Part shown: positions 53,566-62,156 of the stretch, piece after piece
How the letters are laid out: each line of letters starts with the position of its first letter
Position numbering within the stretch: position 1 is the first letter of the stretch
NCBI RefSeq assembly: GCF_037038585.1
Contig: NC_092560.1
Span: 83,118,049-83,182,048, forward strand
DNA from: Patagioenas fasciata
Lineage: Eukaryota; Chordata; Aves; Columbiformes; Columbidae
Direction of reading: 5' to 3'
DNA length: 64,000 bases
Translations under genes and position numbers: made by a program
Notes under the pieces: generated by a model
Told to the model about the DNA's origin: nothing
The model's input: the letters and a program-made list of their open reading frames with translations, nothing else
Database searches by the model: none

Positions 53566-54018
53566 TCATAGAACAGTTTGGGTTGGAATGGACCTTCCCA
53601 GCTCCCCCAGTGCCCCCCTGCCATGAGCAGGGACATCTTCACCAGCTCAGGTTGCTCAGAGCCCCGTCCAGCCTGGCCTGGGATGTCTCCAGGGATGGTT
53701 CAGCCACCACCTCTCTGCCCAACCTGGGCCAGGCTCTCACCACCCTCAGGGACAACAATTTCTTCCTCATATCCAGCCTGAATCTCCCTCCTTTAGTTTA
53801 AAACCATCTCCCCTTGTCCTATCACAACAGGCCCTGCTCAAAGGTCTGTCCCCATCTTTCTCACAGGCCCCTTTTAAGTCCAGAAAGATGCAATAAGGTC
53901 TCCCTGGAACTTCTCCAGCTGAACAGCCCAGCTCTCTCATCCTGTCCTCCCAGCAGAGCTGTTCCAGCCTCCGATCATTCCTGTGGCTCCTCTGGCCCCT
54001 CTCCAGCAGTTCCATGTC
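53566..54018 (-). repeat. CR1 LINE fragment, sense on minus strand
   Basis: TCATAGAACAGTTTGGGTTGG terminus, CCAGCTCCCCCAGTGCC, GGTTCAGCCACCACC, CTTTAGTTTAAAACC, CCTTGTCCTATCACAACAGG, CTGTCCTCCCAGCAG and CTGGCCCCTCTCCAGC. By eye the stretch shared with the 56.4-56.7 kb copy is well above 90% identical, so this subtype is relatively young. Confidence 0.95.
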
Positions 54019-56019
54019 TTCCCAGATGCCACATGAAGGGTCACCTTGGAAGGCCTCCATGAGTGGTCCATCACCCATCTCACCATCATTTGATGCCGTA
54101 ACTTCTCCATCCCCCAGTCCCACAGCAGCATTAAGGATACACGAGGCACTCACAGCTTCAGGTAATAGTTTATTTTCTCCAGGGGTGTAAAATGTGCAGC
54201 AGGTACGTGTAGAGGACGTTTTCTCAGCCAAGAGGAGTCGCAACCAAACAAGAGACCGAAACAAAGAAACCCAACAGTATCCTGCCCTACAGCAATTAGT
54301 GCAAGTCATGTAAAACATCGATTCAACACAGGAAAACAAAGGAAATCATTTTTTAAAAAGGCATTTCCAAGCCATAGGTATTTTCTCTCCTGCTGTCAAA
54401 GTGGTGGGGATCCAAGAGATGGGACTGGGAGGTGGGATGGGGCTGCGTTCGCTTGGGCTACACAGGGCGAGTCAATGTATTTTTTACAATAAAGTTGTTT
54501 TTTTTCTCATTTCTTCCCCTGTTTTGTTTGGCTTGGAAATAAACTCACGTGTGGCCCAAGGAGGTGCAGGCTGTCCGAGGTGCCACAAGGCAACAGCAGA
54601 CCCTAAAAACCCAGCCGTGGGTGACCCGCTCCAAAACACAACATCTTCTTAAAGTGAGATGCTCGGGGTCTTGCATCATTTTCTCCCTTACCTTAAAACT
54701 TCCCTCTGCAATCACACCATCTTCCAGCGCTTAGGCTGTAAATAAAGCACTAATCCCCTCCAAAGTGGCTGTGAAAATGGGGGACACAGCGGGTCCCACG
54801 GGACTGTGGGGAGGAGCAGAACTGAGGACCAAACGCTCATGTCTGAAGCATTTTAGGGTGTATTTTAAGAAATTATTCACTTTATTTTTTCCCTGCAGGT
54901 AACTGCCAAATAGAAAAGCCTCTCCCTTCCCAAAGTGCAGGATCTTTCCTTTCGCTTTAACTCTTCTTTATTTTTGGTATTCCATTTCTCCTGCACAACC
55001 AGGGGAAGATGCTCTCGCAACTGCTCGCCAAAGGCTTTGGAGCCAAGGGCAATGAGTTCCCCATCCAGTTCCACTCCGGTTGTACACAGGAGATGCTCCC
55101 TTTTTGCAACAACACCTGGTGCAAGCAAACGCTGTGTGCACAGCACCGCCCCAGCACCGCGTCCCCCACCGGGGTCTGGATGATCCAGCAGATAACAGCA
55201 GCTGTTCGGGAGCAGGAGTGGAGCCATATGTTGCTGCTAACAAGCATTTACCGAAAGCTGGTTTCTTTCTGTGATTCCCATGTGTCTGATTAGTGCACAG
55301 CTCCTCCGAGCAATTTTCAGATTTTCCACCCTTCCCTTGCTAATCTTCTTCTTTTTGGCATTATAAGCAAACCAGAGTATGAGCATAAAATGGGGTTAAA
55401 AGCCAAAAGATTAAAAAACAACCAAACAACCAACTAAAAATGTATTTAAATAGCTAAAAAGTAACTAACCTTATTTTAATTTCATATATTTTGTGCTCAG
55501 AAGCGCACTGTTTACGTGCTGACCGTACCGTGGTCCTGAGCACGGATGAGATCCCCAATGAGATTGCCCACCCTGGGAGGGGGATTGATATTTCTATCTT
55601 CTCAAGCCACATTTCTGGACTGTGCCTGTGGGTGGAGACCCCCACCCAAGCCCCTGATGCTGTGGTGTGCTTCTCGTGAGCATGGAAAAAGGAAAATAAC
55701 TGTGGGCTGTGGGATGTTTTGTTGGGATTGCAGGGGGACATAGGACCAACAAGCCCAAATCCCTAATCCCCACGCTTGGGAGGATGGACTTAGACCCTTA
55801 TGTCCCATTGTATTTCCACTGAAGACAGACTGGGAAGAAGTCAAGCCTACTGGGAAAGGTCCCTGGCCTGTGCCAGCATCCTATCCTTGATGAGGAGGGG
55901 GTTGCAGTGACAGGAACGTCCCTCCCCATGGTTGAACTTGTCTTGTTGCAGCTATGGAAAAGGAAAGCAGTTTAGTCCAAGCTATTTTTGCCAAACCACA
56001 CTGGTAGGTAGGAGACAGA

Positions 56020-56098
56020 CAGGTGCCATCGAAGGTGATTCATCCCACCCTCGGGAGGTCCGGCGTAGGTGGGGTGAATCACCTTAGAGCAGCACCTG
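56020..56098. other. Long imperfect hairpin (inverted repeat)
   Basis: Arms 56032-56049 (AAGGTGATTCATCCCACC) and 56068-56085 (GGTGGGGTGAATCACCTT) pair at 17 of 18 positions as DNA, with an 18-base loop. After a small internal loop, outer arms CAGGTGC (56020-56026) and GCACCTG (56092-56098) pair perfectly. Total span is 79 bases, about the size of a microRNA precursor. It lies outside recognised CR1 sequence. No function can be assigned. Confidence 0.8.
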
Positions 56099-56361
56099 CC
56101 ATGTTCCAGAGCCAGGGCGGCTTCAGAGGGAGGCTGGAAATCACGTTGCAGGTTAGGACACCCAAAATTAGAGTGTCAACATGTGCACAAGGTGTCTGCT
56201 GCTACGCTTCTAAATGGCTGAACGATGTGGGATGAGTCCCATCGTTCATACCGGGGATGTATTTTCCAGGGTTTTGCACCTTTTTCAAAAATAACAAGGA
56301 AATCCTGCAACTTTAGCAGCAACACAAGTCACAGGGCTTGCGTTCTTGTCAGTTGTGTTCA

Positions 56362-56726
56362 CAGGATCACAGAGTGGTTTGGGTTGCAGGGGCATTTAAA
56401 GCTCCCCCAGTGCCCCCCCTGCCATGACAGGGACATCTTCACCAGCTCAGGTTGCTCAGAGCCCCGTCCAGCCTGGCCTGGGATGTCTCCAGGGGTGGTT
56501 CAGCCACCACCTCTCTGCCCAACCGGGGCCAGGCTCTCACCACCCTCAGGGACAACAATTCCTTCCTCATGTCCAGCCTGAATCTCCCTCCTTTAGTTTA
56601 AAACCATCACCCCTTGTCCTATCACAACAGGCCCTGCTCAAAAGTCTGTCCCCATCTTTCTCACAGGCCCCTTTTAAGTCCAGAAAGGTGCGATAAGGTC
56701 TCCCCAGAGCTTCTCTTCTCCAGGTT
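56362..56726 (-). repeat. CR1 LINE fragment, sense on minus strand
   Basis: CAGGATCACAGAGTGGTTTGG terminus, CCCCCAGTGCCCCCCC, GGTTCAGCCACCACC, CTCCCTCCTTTAGTTT, CCTTGTCCTATCACAACAGG, ending near GCTTCTCTTCTCCAGG. Close relative of the 53.6-54.0 kb copy in direct orientation. Confidence 0.95.
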
Positions 56727-57317
56727 GACCAAGAAGCCACCACACCACCAGCTGGGAGACAGCCCCGTGTCCTTCCAGCCCAAGGTTTGGTGCTCATCAC
56801 ACCCATCCTGGCTGGGGATGAGGATCCAAGCCCTGGGAAGGCCCCTCTATGCTCAGCCAGGCTCCCACGTGGATACCTGTGGCCTGGAGTCACCATACAA
56901 CATCAAAATGGGAAGAAATATGGTTTGATGTAGTCCTCCCTCCCCACCCCAGAATGTGATTGCCACCAGCACCCGGCTCCATCCAATCCAACTCAACCCA
57001 ACCCAGAGCAACGCGGGAAAATCAACCTTAACTCGTTCATCATCATCAGCATCACAACAACAGCCCTAGTCGGGCCATAGACCATACCAGATAGATGCTT
57101 AATTAATGTGCTGTTATTTTGGCTTTCCAAAAGGTGTCTTTGGAAAGCACCGAAGTTGTGTCTCTGGCAAACATCCGTAGACCTGAGGCCATGGAGGTGG
57201 CCAAGGCGGCCCAAGGAGGGAGGCCACTCAGCATCTGCAGTGGCTTAGCCCTCTCCTCATGGTCATAGGCAAGAGAACCAAGTCCTGCTAATAATTTAAG
57301 AGCATCAACTCATACAC

Positions 57318-57323
57318 TTTAAT
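57318..57323 (-). terminator. ZBTB7C: Candidate polyadenylation signal for ZBTB7C
   Basis: ATTAAA on the minus strand, the commonest variant of AATAAA, with a GU-rich downstream element. Position relative to the stop codon is reasonable, but not demonstrated. Confidence 0.35.
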
Positions 57324-57519
57324 AAATACATCTCTCTTTTTCCATCCACTTTCTAGTGTTAATGAAAGTTAAGGGTGATTGTCCCGTGAGTAACTAAGGC
57401 AAATTTGTCTCTGTATGTGTGTTTCTCTCCTTTTTCGTTTTGATTTTTTTTTCCCATTGTTTTGTACATAAAGCAATCACGTAAAAATAGTTATAAATAG
57501 AAAAATTGCAAAGGTTTTT

Positions 57520-57533
57520 CCCCCCCCCCCCCC
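57520..57533. repeat. Poly-C tract (C14; G14 on the minus strand)
   Basis: Fourteen consecutive C on the plus strand, flanked by TTTTT and GTTGAC. Lies within the putative ZBTB7C 3' UTR, where the transcript would carry G14. Confidence 0.95.
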
Positions 57534-57545
57534 GTTGACAAATAG

Positions 57546-57570
57546 GAAAAAAACAAACAAACAAACAAAC
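57546..57570. repeat. (AAAC)n microsatellite
   Basis: About six AAAC/ACAA units just right of the C14 run. Confidence 0.9.
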
Positions 57571-58087
57571 CCAACGAACCCAACAAACAGATTGAGACAG
57601 AAAAAACACCTTGCTTCAAGTCCTTGTAGATTATACAGTACTAAGCATCTTTGGATACTTTACAATGACTCCAAATCGTAGACAAAAAAAAAAACAAACC
57701 ACCTGAAGTAACCAGTCACCTGCAAAACGTTGCTTGTGTAAGAAGTTGATGTGGATTAAAAAACAAAAAGAGTTTGATGCAGTTTTAAGAAGTTTTCTCT
57801 TCTCTTTATTTTTCTCCATTGACTTGTTGCAGGCGGAGTCTTTCTGGGTTTATTTTTGGAGGGGGAAGAGAGCATTGGGCAGTTCCTTGGTGTCGCTCTG
57901 CTATGGGTGGTTTCAGAGCCGAAGTCCATCGTGCCCTCATGATGGGGCTGTATCCCCTTGTGTCCCCCACGCTTCGGTGGGGAGACCTTTATCCAGCCGC
58001 CACTTCAGGGCTCCATTATCGATGGGCAAACCAAAAAACAACTGAACCCACGGTCCTCTCGTTCCCTTTAATTCTGCTGACGTTGCC

Positions 58088-58111
58088 AAAAAAAAAAAAA
58101 AAAAAAAAAAA
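58088..58111. repeat. Poly-A tract (A24)
   Basis: Twenty-four consecutive A on the plus strand (U24 in a minus-strand transcript). No retrocopy sequence is recognisable beside it. Confidence 0.95.
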
Positions 58112-59645
58112 GCCCTAATTTTGTAGCATTTACATTTTTGAGAGCTGGTTTCCTGTAAAACCAGCTTCCCAGGGCACCCACCGCAGGACACCTCAGCCAG
58201 CGGTGAAACTGGGGTCCCACCACGTCTAGGAGGAGCCATCAGAAGCAGGTGGCCATCAGAAGCCTTCATCCTTGAGAGCAGCTCACGTTCTTAGAGGATG
58301 AAGGAAGCCAATGGGGCAATTCCAGCAAATCTACCATTTTGGCCTCAAAAGAAATATTAGATATGGGTGGCCAAACCAAGGTCTGCAGGGATCATGGGGA
58401 GGACCCCTGACCTGGTGGCCACCATGGGCAACCTTCAGATTGGAGCAGCCCGTCATGTTACTGCCTCATCTTTTCAACCAAAAAACGGTGAGGAAATAGC
58501 ATTTTCACTTGCTTGCAAGTAGACAAAATCACCTGCAAGAAGCCTTTTGGGGTCTCCCTGTCCACACAGATCCCTTGAGATGAGCAGCACAGAAATTTGC
58601 ACACCTGATTTTTCCCCATCAACACTCAAGGGACACTCAAGTGTTTTGTAATTTTTTATCACCAATATATTAGGGGGAATTAAGGACAAAAACCCAGAAT
58701 GGTCAGCAGCGGTGAATTCTGAATCTTTGGTTTGAAATGACTTATTCATTTCAAAATCCCCATGTGTTCTATTTTCACAAAGCGAGGGTTTAAAAACACC
58801 TCAGGATTGAAACATTTCTGATGCTCCCATGAATTTGCATTCACATTTTCAAGCAATTGAAGTTAAAATACTCGAAGCAGACTTCGGTTCTCCCTCTGAA
58901 ATTTGGAAATGGCCAAAGAACCAAAATAAGTAAGATCTTGCTTTTCCACCCTGGTCTGCTCCTGGGTGATTTTTTACGGCTGTCACCAGCACTACAAATC
59001 TGATATACCACTGAGAAAGGCAACGGTCGGGATCTTCTCCCGCCCAACGTGGCTGCTTGACCCTCCCCTTTATCCCTTGTAGAAAGAATTTCGTTGCAAG
59101 ACATGGGAATTAATTGAAAAAAAAATCCCCAAAAACTAAAAAACAAAACAAAACCAGAAAACAAAACAAAAGTCCTTTTGACCAAAAGGGCCAAGGAATG
59201 TAACACATCAAAACCATGTCTAGACAGCTTGGTGGTGTCCAGCAGGCCTCGTGGATGGAAAATGGGGAATGTCTCCCCACGAAGAGCCATCGCATGGTGA
59301 TGGCCATGCCCTGGACTAAGGCAAGTGACATTTTCGGGAGTGTCGAAGAGAGCAGCAGTCCCGGCCTGGCCTTCCCGGATGGAACAAGGAGCAGTGAGTG
59401 GTTGGAGGGGGCAGCGAGTGCCCCATGGCCCCAAAGTCAAGTGCATCGTAGAGTCTAAAGTGCTGGTGGCCATGGGGTGCAGCACCCACCCACCTGCTCA
59501 CCCCGGGGATGTCCCCGTGCCCCAAGCCATGGGGACAAAGAGCTTCTTGGGAGCCAGATGATGCGAAAGGGCAGAAGGGGACCCCCAAGGGAGCCCGTCG
59601 CCCTGTTGGGAAGGGAGCAGACCCACGGCGGGACCAGACGTGGGT

Positions 59646-60282
59646 TTAGTTGCTCGCCTCTGAGATAGGAGCCATGTGGCCGAGCCCTGCCAAGCCGCTG
59701 AAGCCCGTGCTCCAAGGGTCGGGGAGAGGGAAGAAGGGTTGGGCGGCGAGGTTCTCGTTATGGCCCAGGGCGAAGGCGAAGATGCCCGCGTTCCTCTCCA
59801 TGTCCAACTGGGCTCGCCTCAAGAGCTTCATCTGGGTTTCTTCAAACTGGCTCTCCAGCTCCTGTAGGCTGAAGGGGGTCTTGGCCCCGCTCAAAAAGTG
59901 CTTGGGGCTGGGACCGGGAAGGCACATGGCCGCGCCGCCGAGGTGGCCGCTCATCTCCTCCAACGTTGGCGGCATCACGAAGCTCTTCTCCACCGGCGGG
60001 CCACCGGGAGCGAAGAGCAAGCCGGCCGCTCTCCAGGCCGCCGGTTTGCGTCCTCGCCGGGGCCGCGCGATGCGGCAGCTCTGGCGTTTGATGTGGCGGT
60101 GGAGGTGGTCGGAACGGGTGAAGCTCTTGTAGCAGAACTCGCACTGGTAGGGCCGGACGCCCGTGTGGATGCGCATGTGGTTCTTCAGGTCGTAGTTGTG
60201 CACGAACTTGGCGTTGCAGTGGATGCAGAGGTACGGCCGCTCCCCCGTGTGCTTCCGCATGTGGATCTTCAGCTTGTCCTGC
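59646..60282 (-). CDS. ZBTB7C: ZBTB7C last coding exon (end of zinc-finger array and C-terminal tail)
   Basis: ZBTB7C (Kr-pok) is a BTB/POZ and Krueppel-type zinc-finger transcriptional regulator of the ZBTB7 (Pokemon/LRF) family, acting in the nucleus. This exon encodes 211 residues. It opens inside finger 2 ([11 protein letters not shown], the helix and both zinc histidines). Finger 3 follows, with ligands C19, C22, H35 and H39; finger 4 has C47, C50, H63 and a final C69, the C2HC form usual in this family, and the linkers are TGERPY and TGVRPY. The basic segment [15 protein letters not shown] and a tail ending MAPISEASN match the ZBTB7C C-terminus rather than ZBTB7A or 7B. The acceptor is TGTTACAG|GCAGGAC; one base completes a split arginine codon from the previous exon. 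The BTB domain and fingers 1-2 are encoded beyond the right edge. The exon is GC-rich relative to its surroundings and intact. Confidence 0.96.
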
Positions 60283-60288
60283 CTGTAA

Positions 60289-60735
60289 CAGAATCATAGA
60301 ATTGTTTTATTTGGAAAAGATGCTCAAGATCACGGAGTCCAACCATAACCCAGCCCTGGCACTGCCCCATGTCCCTGAGAACCTCATCTGTGTGTCTGTC
60401 CAACCCCTCCAGGGATGGTGACTCCAGCACTGCCCTGGGCAGCCTGTTCCAACGCCCCACAGCTCTCTGGGGAAGAAATTGTTCCCCACATCCAACCTCA
60501 ACCTCCCCTGGCGCAACTTGAGGCCGTTTCTTTGTGTCCCTGTCTCCCCTCAGCTCCTGTTCTCCAGCTGAACCCCCCAGGTCCCTCAGCCGCTCCCATC
60601 ACACTTGGGCTCCAGCCCCTTCCCCAGCTCCATTCCCTTCTCTCCACTCGCTCCAGCACCTCAAGGCCTTTCTTGGCATGAGGGGCCCAAAACTGCCCCC
60701 AGGATTTGAGGTCTGGACTCCGCAGTGCCCAGCAC
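60289..60735 (-). repeat. CR1 LINE abutting the ZBTB7C splice acceptor
   Basis: Sense on the minus strand, the same orientation as ZBTB7C. CR1 3' terminus CAGAATCATAGAATTG in reverse, CTGAGAACCTCATCTG, GGGCAGCCTGTTCCAACGCC, GCAACTTGAGGCCGTTTC, the shared internal-deletion junction, then CTCCAGCACCTCAAGG and GAGGGGCCCAAAACTGCC. Its 3' end is about 6 bases from the first base of the last coding exon. Confidence 0.95.
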
Positions 60736-62140
60736 AGCAGGAAAATAATCTTAATTCAACTCTTCCTTCCCCAGGGTGACAATGCCTGAACATCACACAG
60801 ACCCAGCCCCTCATGTCAAGAGCTTGCAGACCATCCCCAAAACTCCAGAACAGCCTAAATTTGAGGAAAAATATATAAAAAGTAAAGCAAAAACACATAC
60901 AGGAATATCAAAATAAGCAGAGCTACATTCCCACCCGCAGATAAGGAAATTATCTGAGCTTGTGGGGCAATGCTGCTGAAACAAAAATCTCTCTTGGAGA
61001 TTCCCTTTTATCCTGGAACTGACCACACGGTGTCTCAGGAGCTTTGGTTTGGAGCGGGAACGCGGCACAGGGGAGGTGCAGGCAGAGGTGCAGCCATGGG
61101 AGAGCATCATATCCACCCCAATAGCACGTATTTACAAATACACCATTTATCTTTTTTTTTAAGCATAATATCTAAAAACATCAACACTATTTTCCCAAGC
61201 TGGCAGTCCAGTCTCTGTGTTTTTTTTTCCCGATAAACATTTCCTTCTGCAGTCCACAAAAGGCCCCAGTGAAGGCAGATTATTATAAAAAGCAAAGCTG
61301 AACTGAGTGCTATCTAGATTGCACGAGCAGAGTTGAAATAAGTAAACAGCAAAGTGGGAGAATCCATAGCTTTCCAAAATATTCTCAGCCTGGTCCCTCT
61401 AATGTGGATACGAATATGTAGAATACATGGAACCATGTCATTATTACACAGAAAAAAACGCCAGCACGCAAAAGAAAAGGCAAAAAACACAGAAAAAAAG
61501 CTATTTATGGTCAAGCCCTCCAAACTTGCAAGGTGCTGCCTTTGCACTAATTTCTGCACCTTGAAATAGATTTGGGTGATGTGACCTGCAGCACGTTGGT
61601 GCCCACCATGTGCAGGGTCAGAATCCAAATTCCAGCCCTGAAATGTTCAAATATGCTGTTTTTCCAATACTTTTAACACGGGCACATTTCCCCTGCGAGT
61701 GCCCAAGACGAAGCAGCGTGGAAAACTTCATCCCAAATGGATAACGAGCAGCGCAGGCGTTCGCAACGCAAAATGTTGGGAAAGCTTAATAAAAAGCAGA
61801 GCTACCAGCCCCACCTATAATATAATTTAAACCTATATATGTGATGTTTAACCTAACTGGATCGCTTTTCCTAATAAACACGCAGTGTACCAGGAGTGTG
61901 TAATGTAAATACAGGCAAAGCTTGTTTTTTTGAGGCTATTACCCATCTCTGGCAGCAGATGGGGAGAAACTCAAACCTTCCTGCCCCGGTAGTATCTCTG
62001 TGGGATGGAAAAGAGGTGTTACGGCTTTACCTGGAGAAGCCCAGAGGGTTTTTTGGGGGGTGAGAAGCTCTGGTCAGGCACCCGGGGGGAGGATGCGACA
62101 CGGGATTTGTGAGACCGCACTCTGCGTGTGTGAATAACCT

Positions 62141-62156
62141 TAATGCAATTGCATTA
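62141..62156. promoter_or_regulatory. Perfect 16-base palindrome with paired homeodomain cores
   Basis: TAATGCAATTGCATTA is its own reverse complement and contains TAAT and ATTA at the ends with two ATGCAA half-sites, resembling homeodomain, POU or C/EBP targets. It lies in unique intron sequence. Candidate binding site only. Confidence 0.35.

Larger units (their letters stand above)
29151..57294. other. Intergenic region between SMAD2 and ZBTB7C
   Basis: About 28 kb with no convincing gene on either strand. Open frames in it are either CR1-derived, such as the repeated PAWPGMSPGMVQPP peptide, or short and unlike known proteins. Positions 29.7-38.4 kb and 38.95-42.6 kb are mostly unique, AT-rich DNA with scattered homeodomain- and forkhead-like motifs, for example TTGTTTACG and AAATAAACA near 33.4 kb. 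From 42.6 kb to 56.7 kb CR1 copies are dense. The gaps between CR1 copies at 44.4-46.1, 48.7-50.4, 51.1-52.0 and 54.0-56.3 kb contain nothing I can name apart from the hairpin at 56.0 kb. Confidence 0.75.
57295..59645 (-). other. ZBTB7C: Probable ZBTB7C 3' UTR
   Basis: Directly follows the ZBTB7C stop codon on the minus strand and is free of CR1, unlike the DNA to its left. The minus strand has AU- and U-rich stretches typical of 3' UTRs. A candidate ATTAAA signal at 57318-57323 is followed by a GU-rich stretch (GTGTATGAGTTGATG), predicting cleavage near 57295-57305. Other minus-strand AATAAA copies near 57805, 57850, 54965 and 54168 could give shorter or longer ends. It contains a 14-base C run (G14 in the transcript) at 57520, an AAAC repeat at 57546-57570 and an A24 tract at 58088. 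Length about 2.35 kb; the end is inferred. Confidence 0.55.

Noticed and set aside
54877-55247. Overlapping minus-strand open frames up to 116 codons
   Set aside because: All three frames are open together and none resembles a known protein; reported only as a six-frame curiosity.
47865-56581. Recurring peptide with PAWPGMSPGMVQPPPLCP in several open frames
   Set aside because: It is the antisense translation of one CR1 subtype, repeated because the element is repeated, not a gene family.
58088-58111. A24 tract as the tail of a processed pseudogene
   Set aside because: No coding sequence or target-site duplication is visible beside it; more simply a T-rich UTR or slippage tract.
58841-59485. 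214-codon minus-strand open frame downstream of ZBTB7C
   Set aside because: It starts after the ZBTB7C stop, lies in the probable 3' UTR, and its phenylalanine-rich stretch comes from an A-rich simple repeat on the other strand. No family resemblance.
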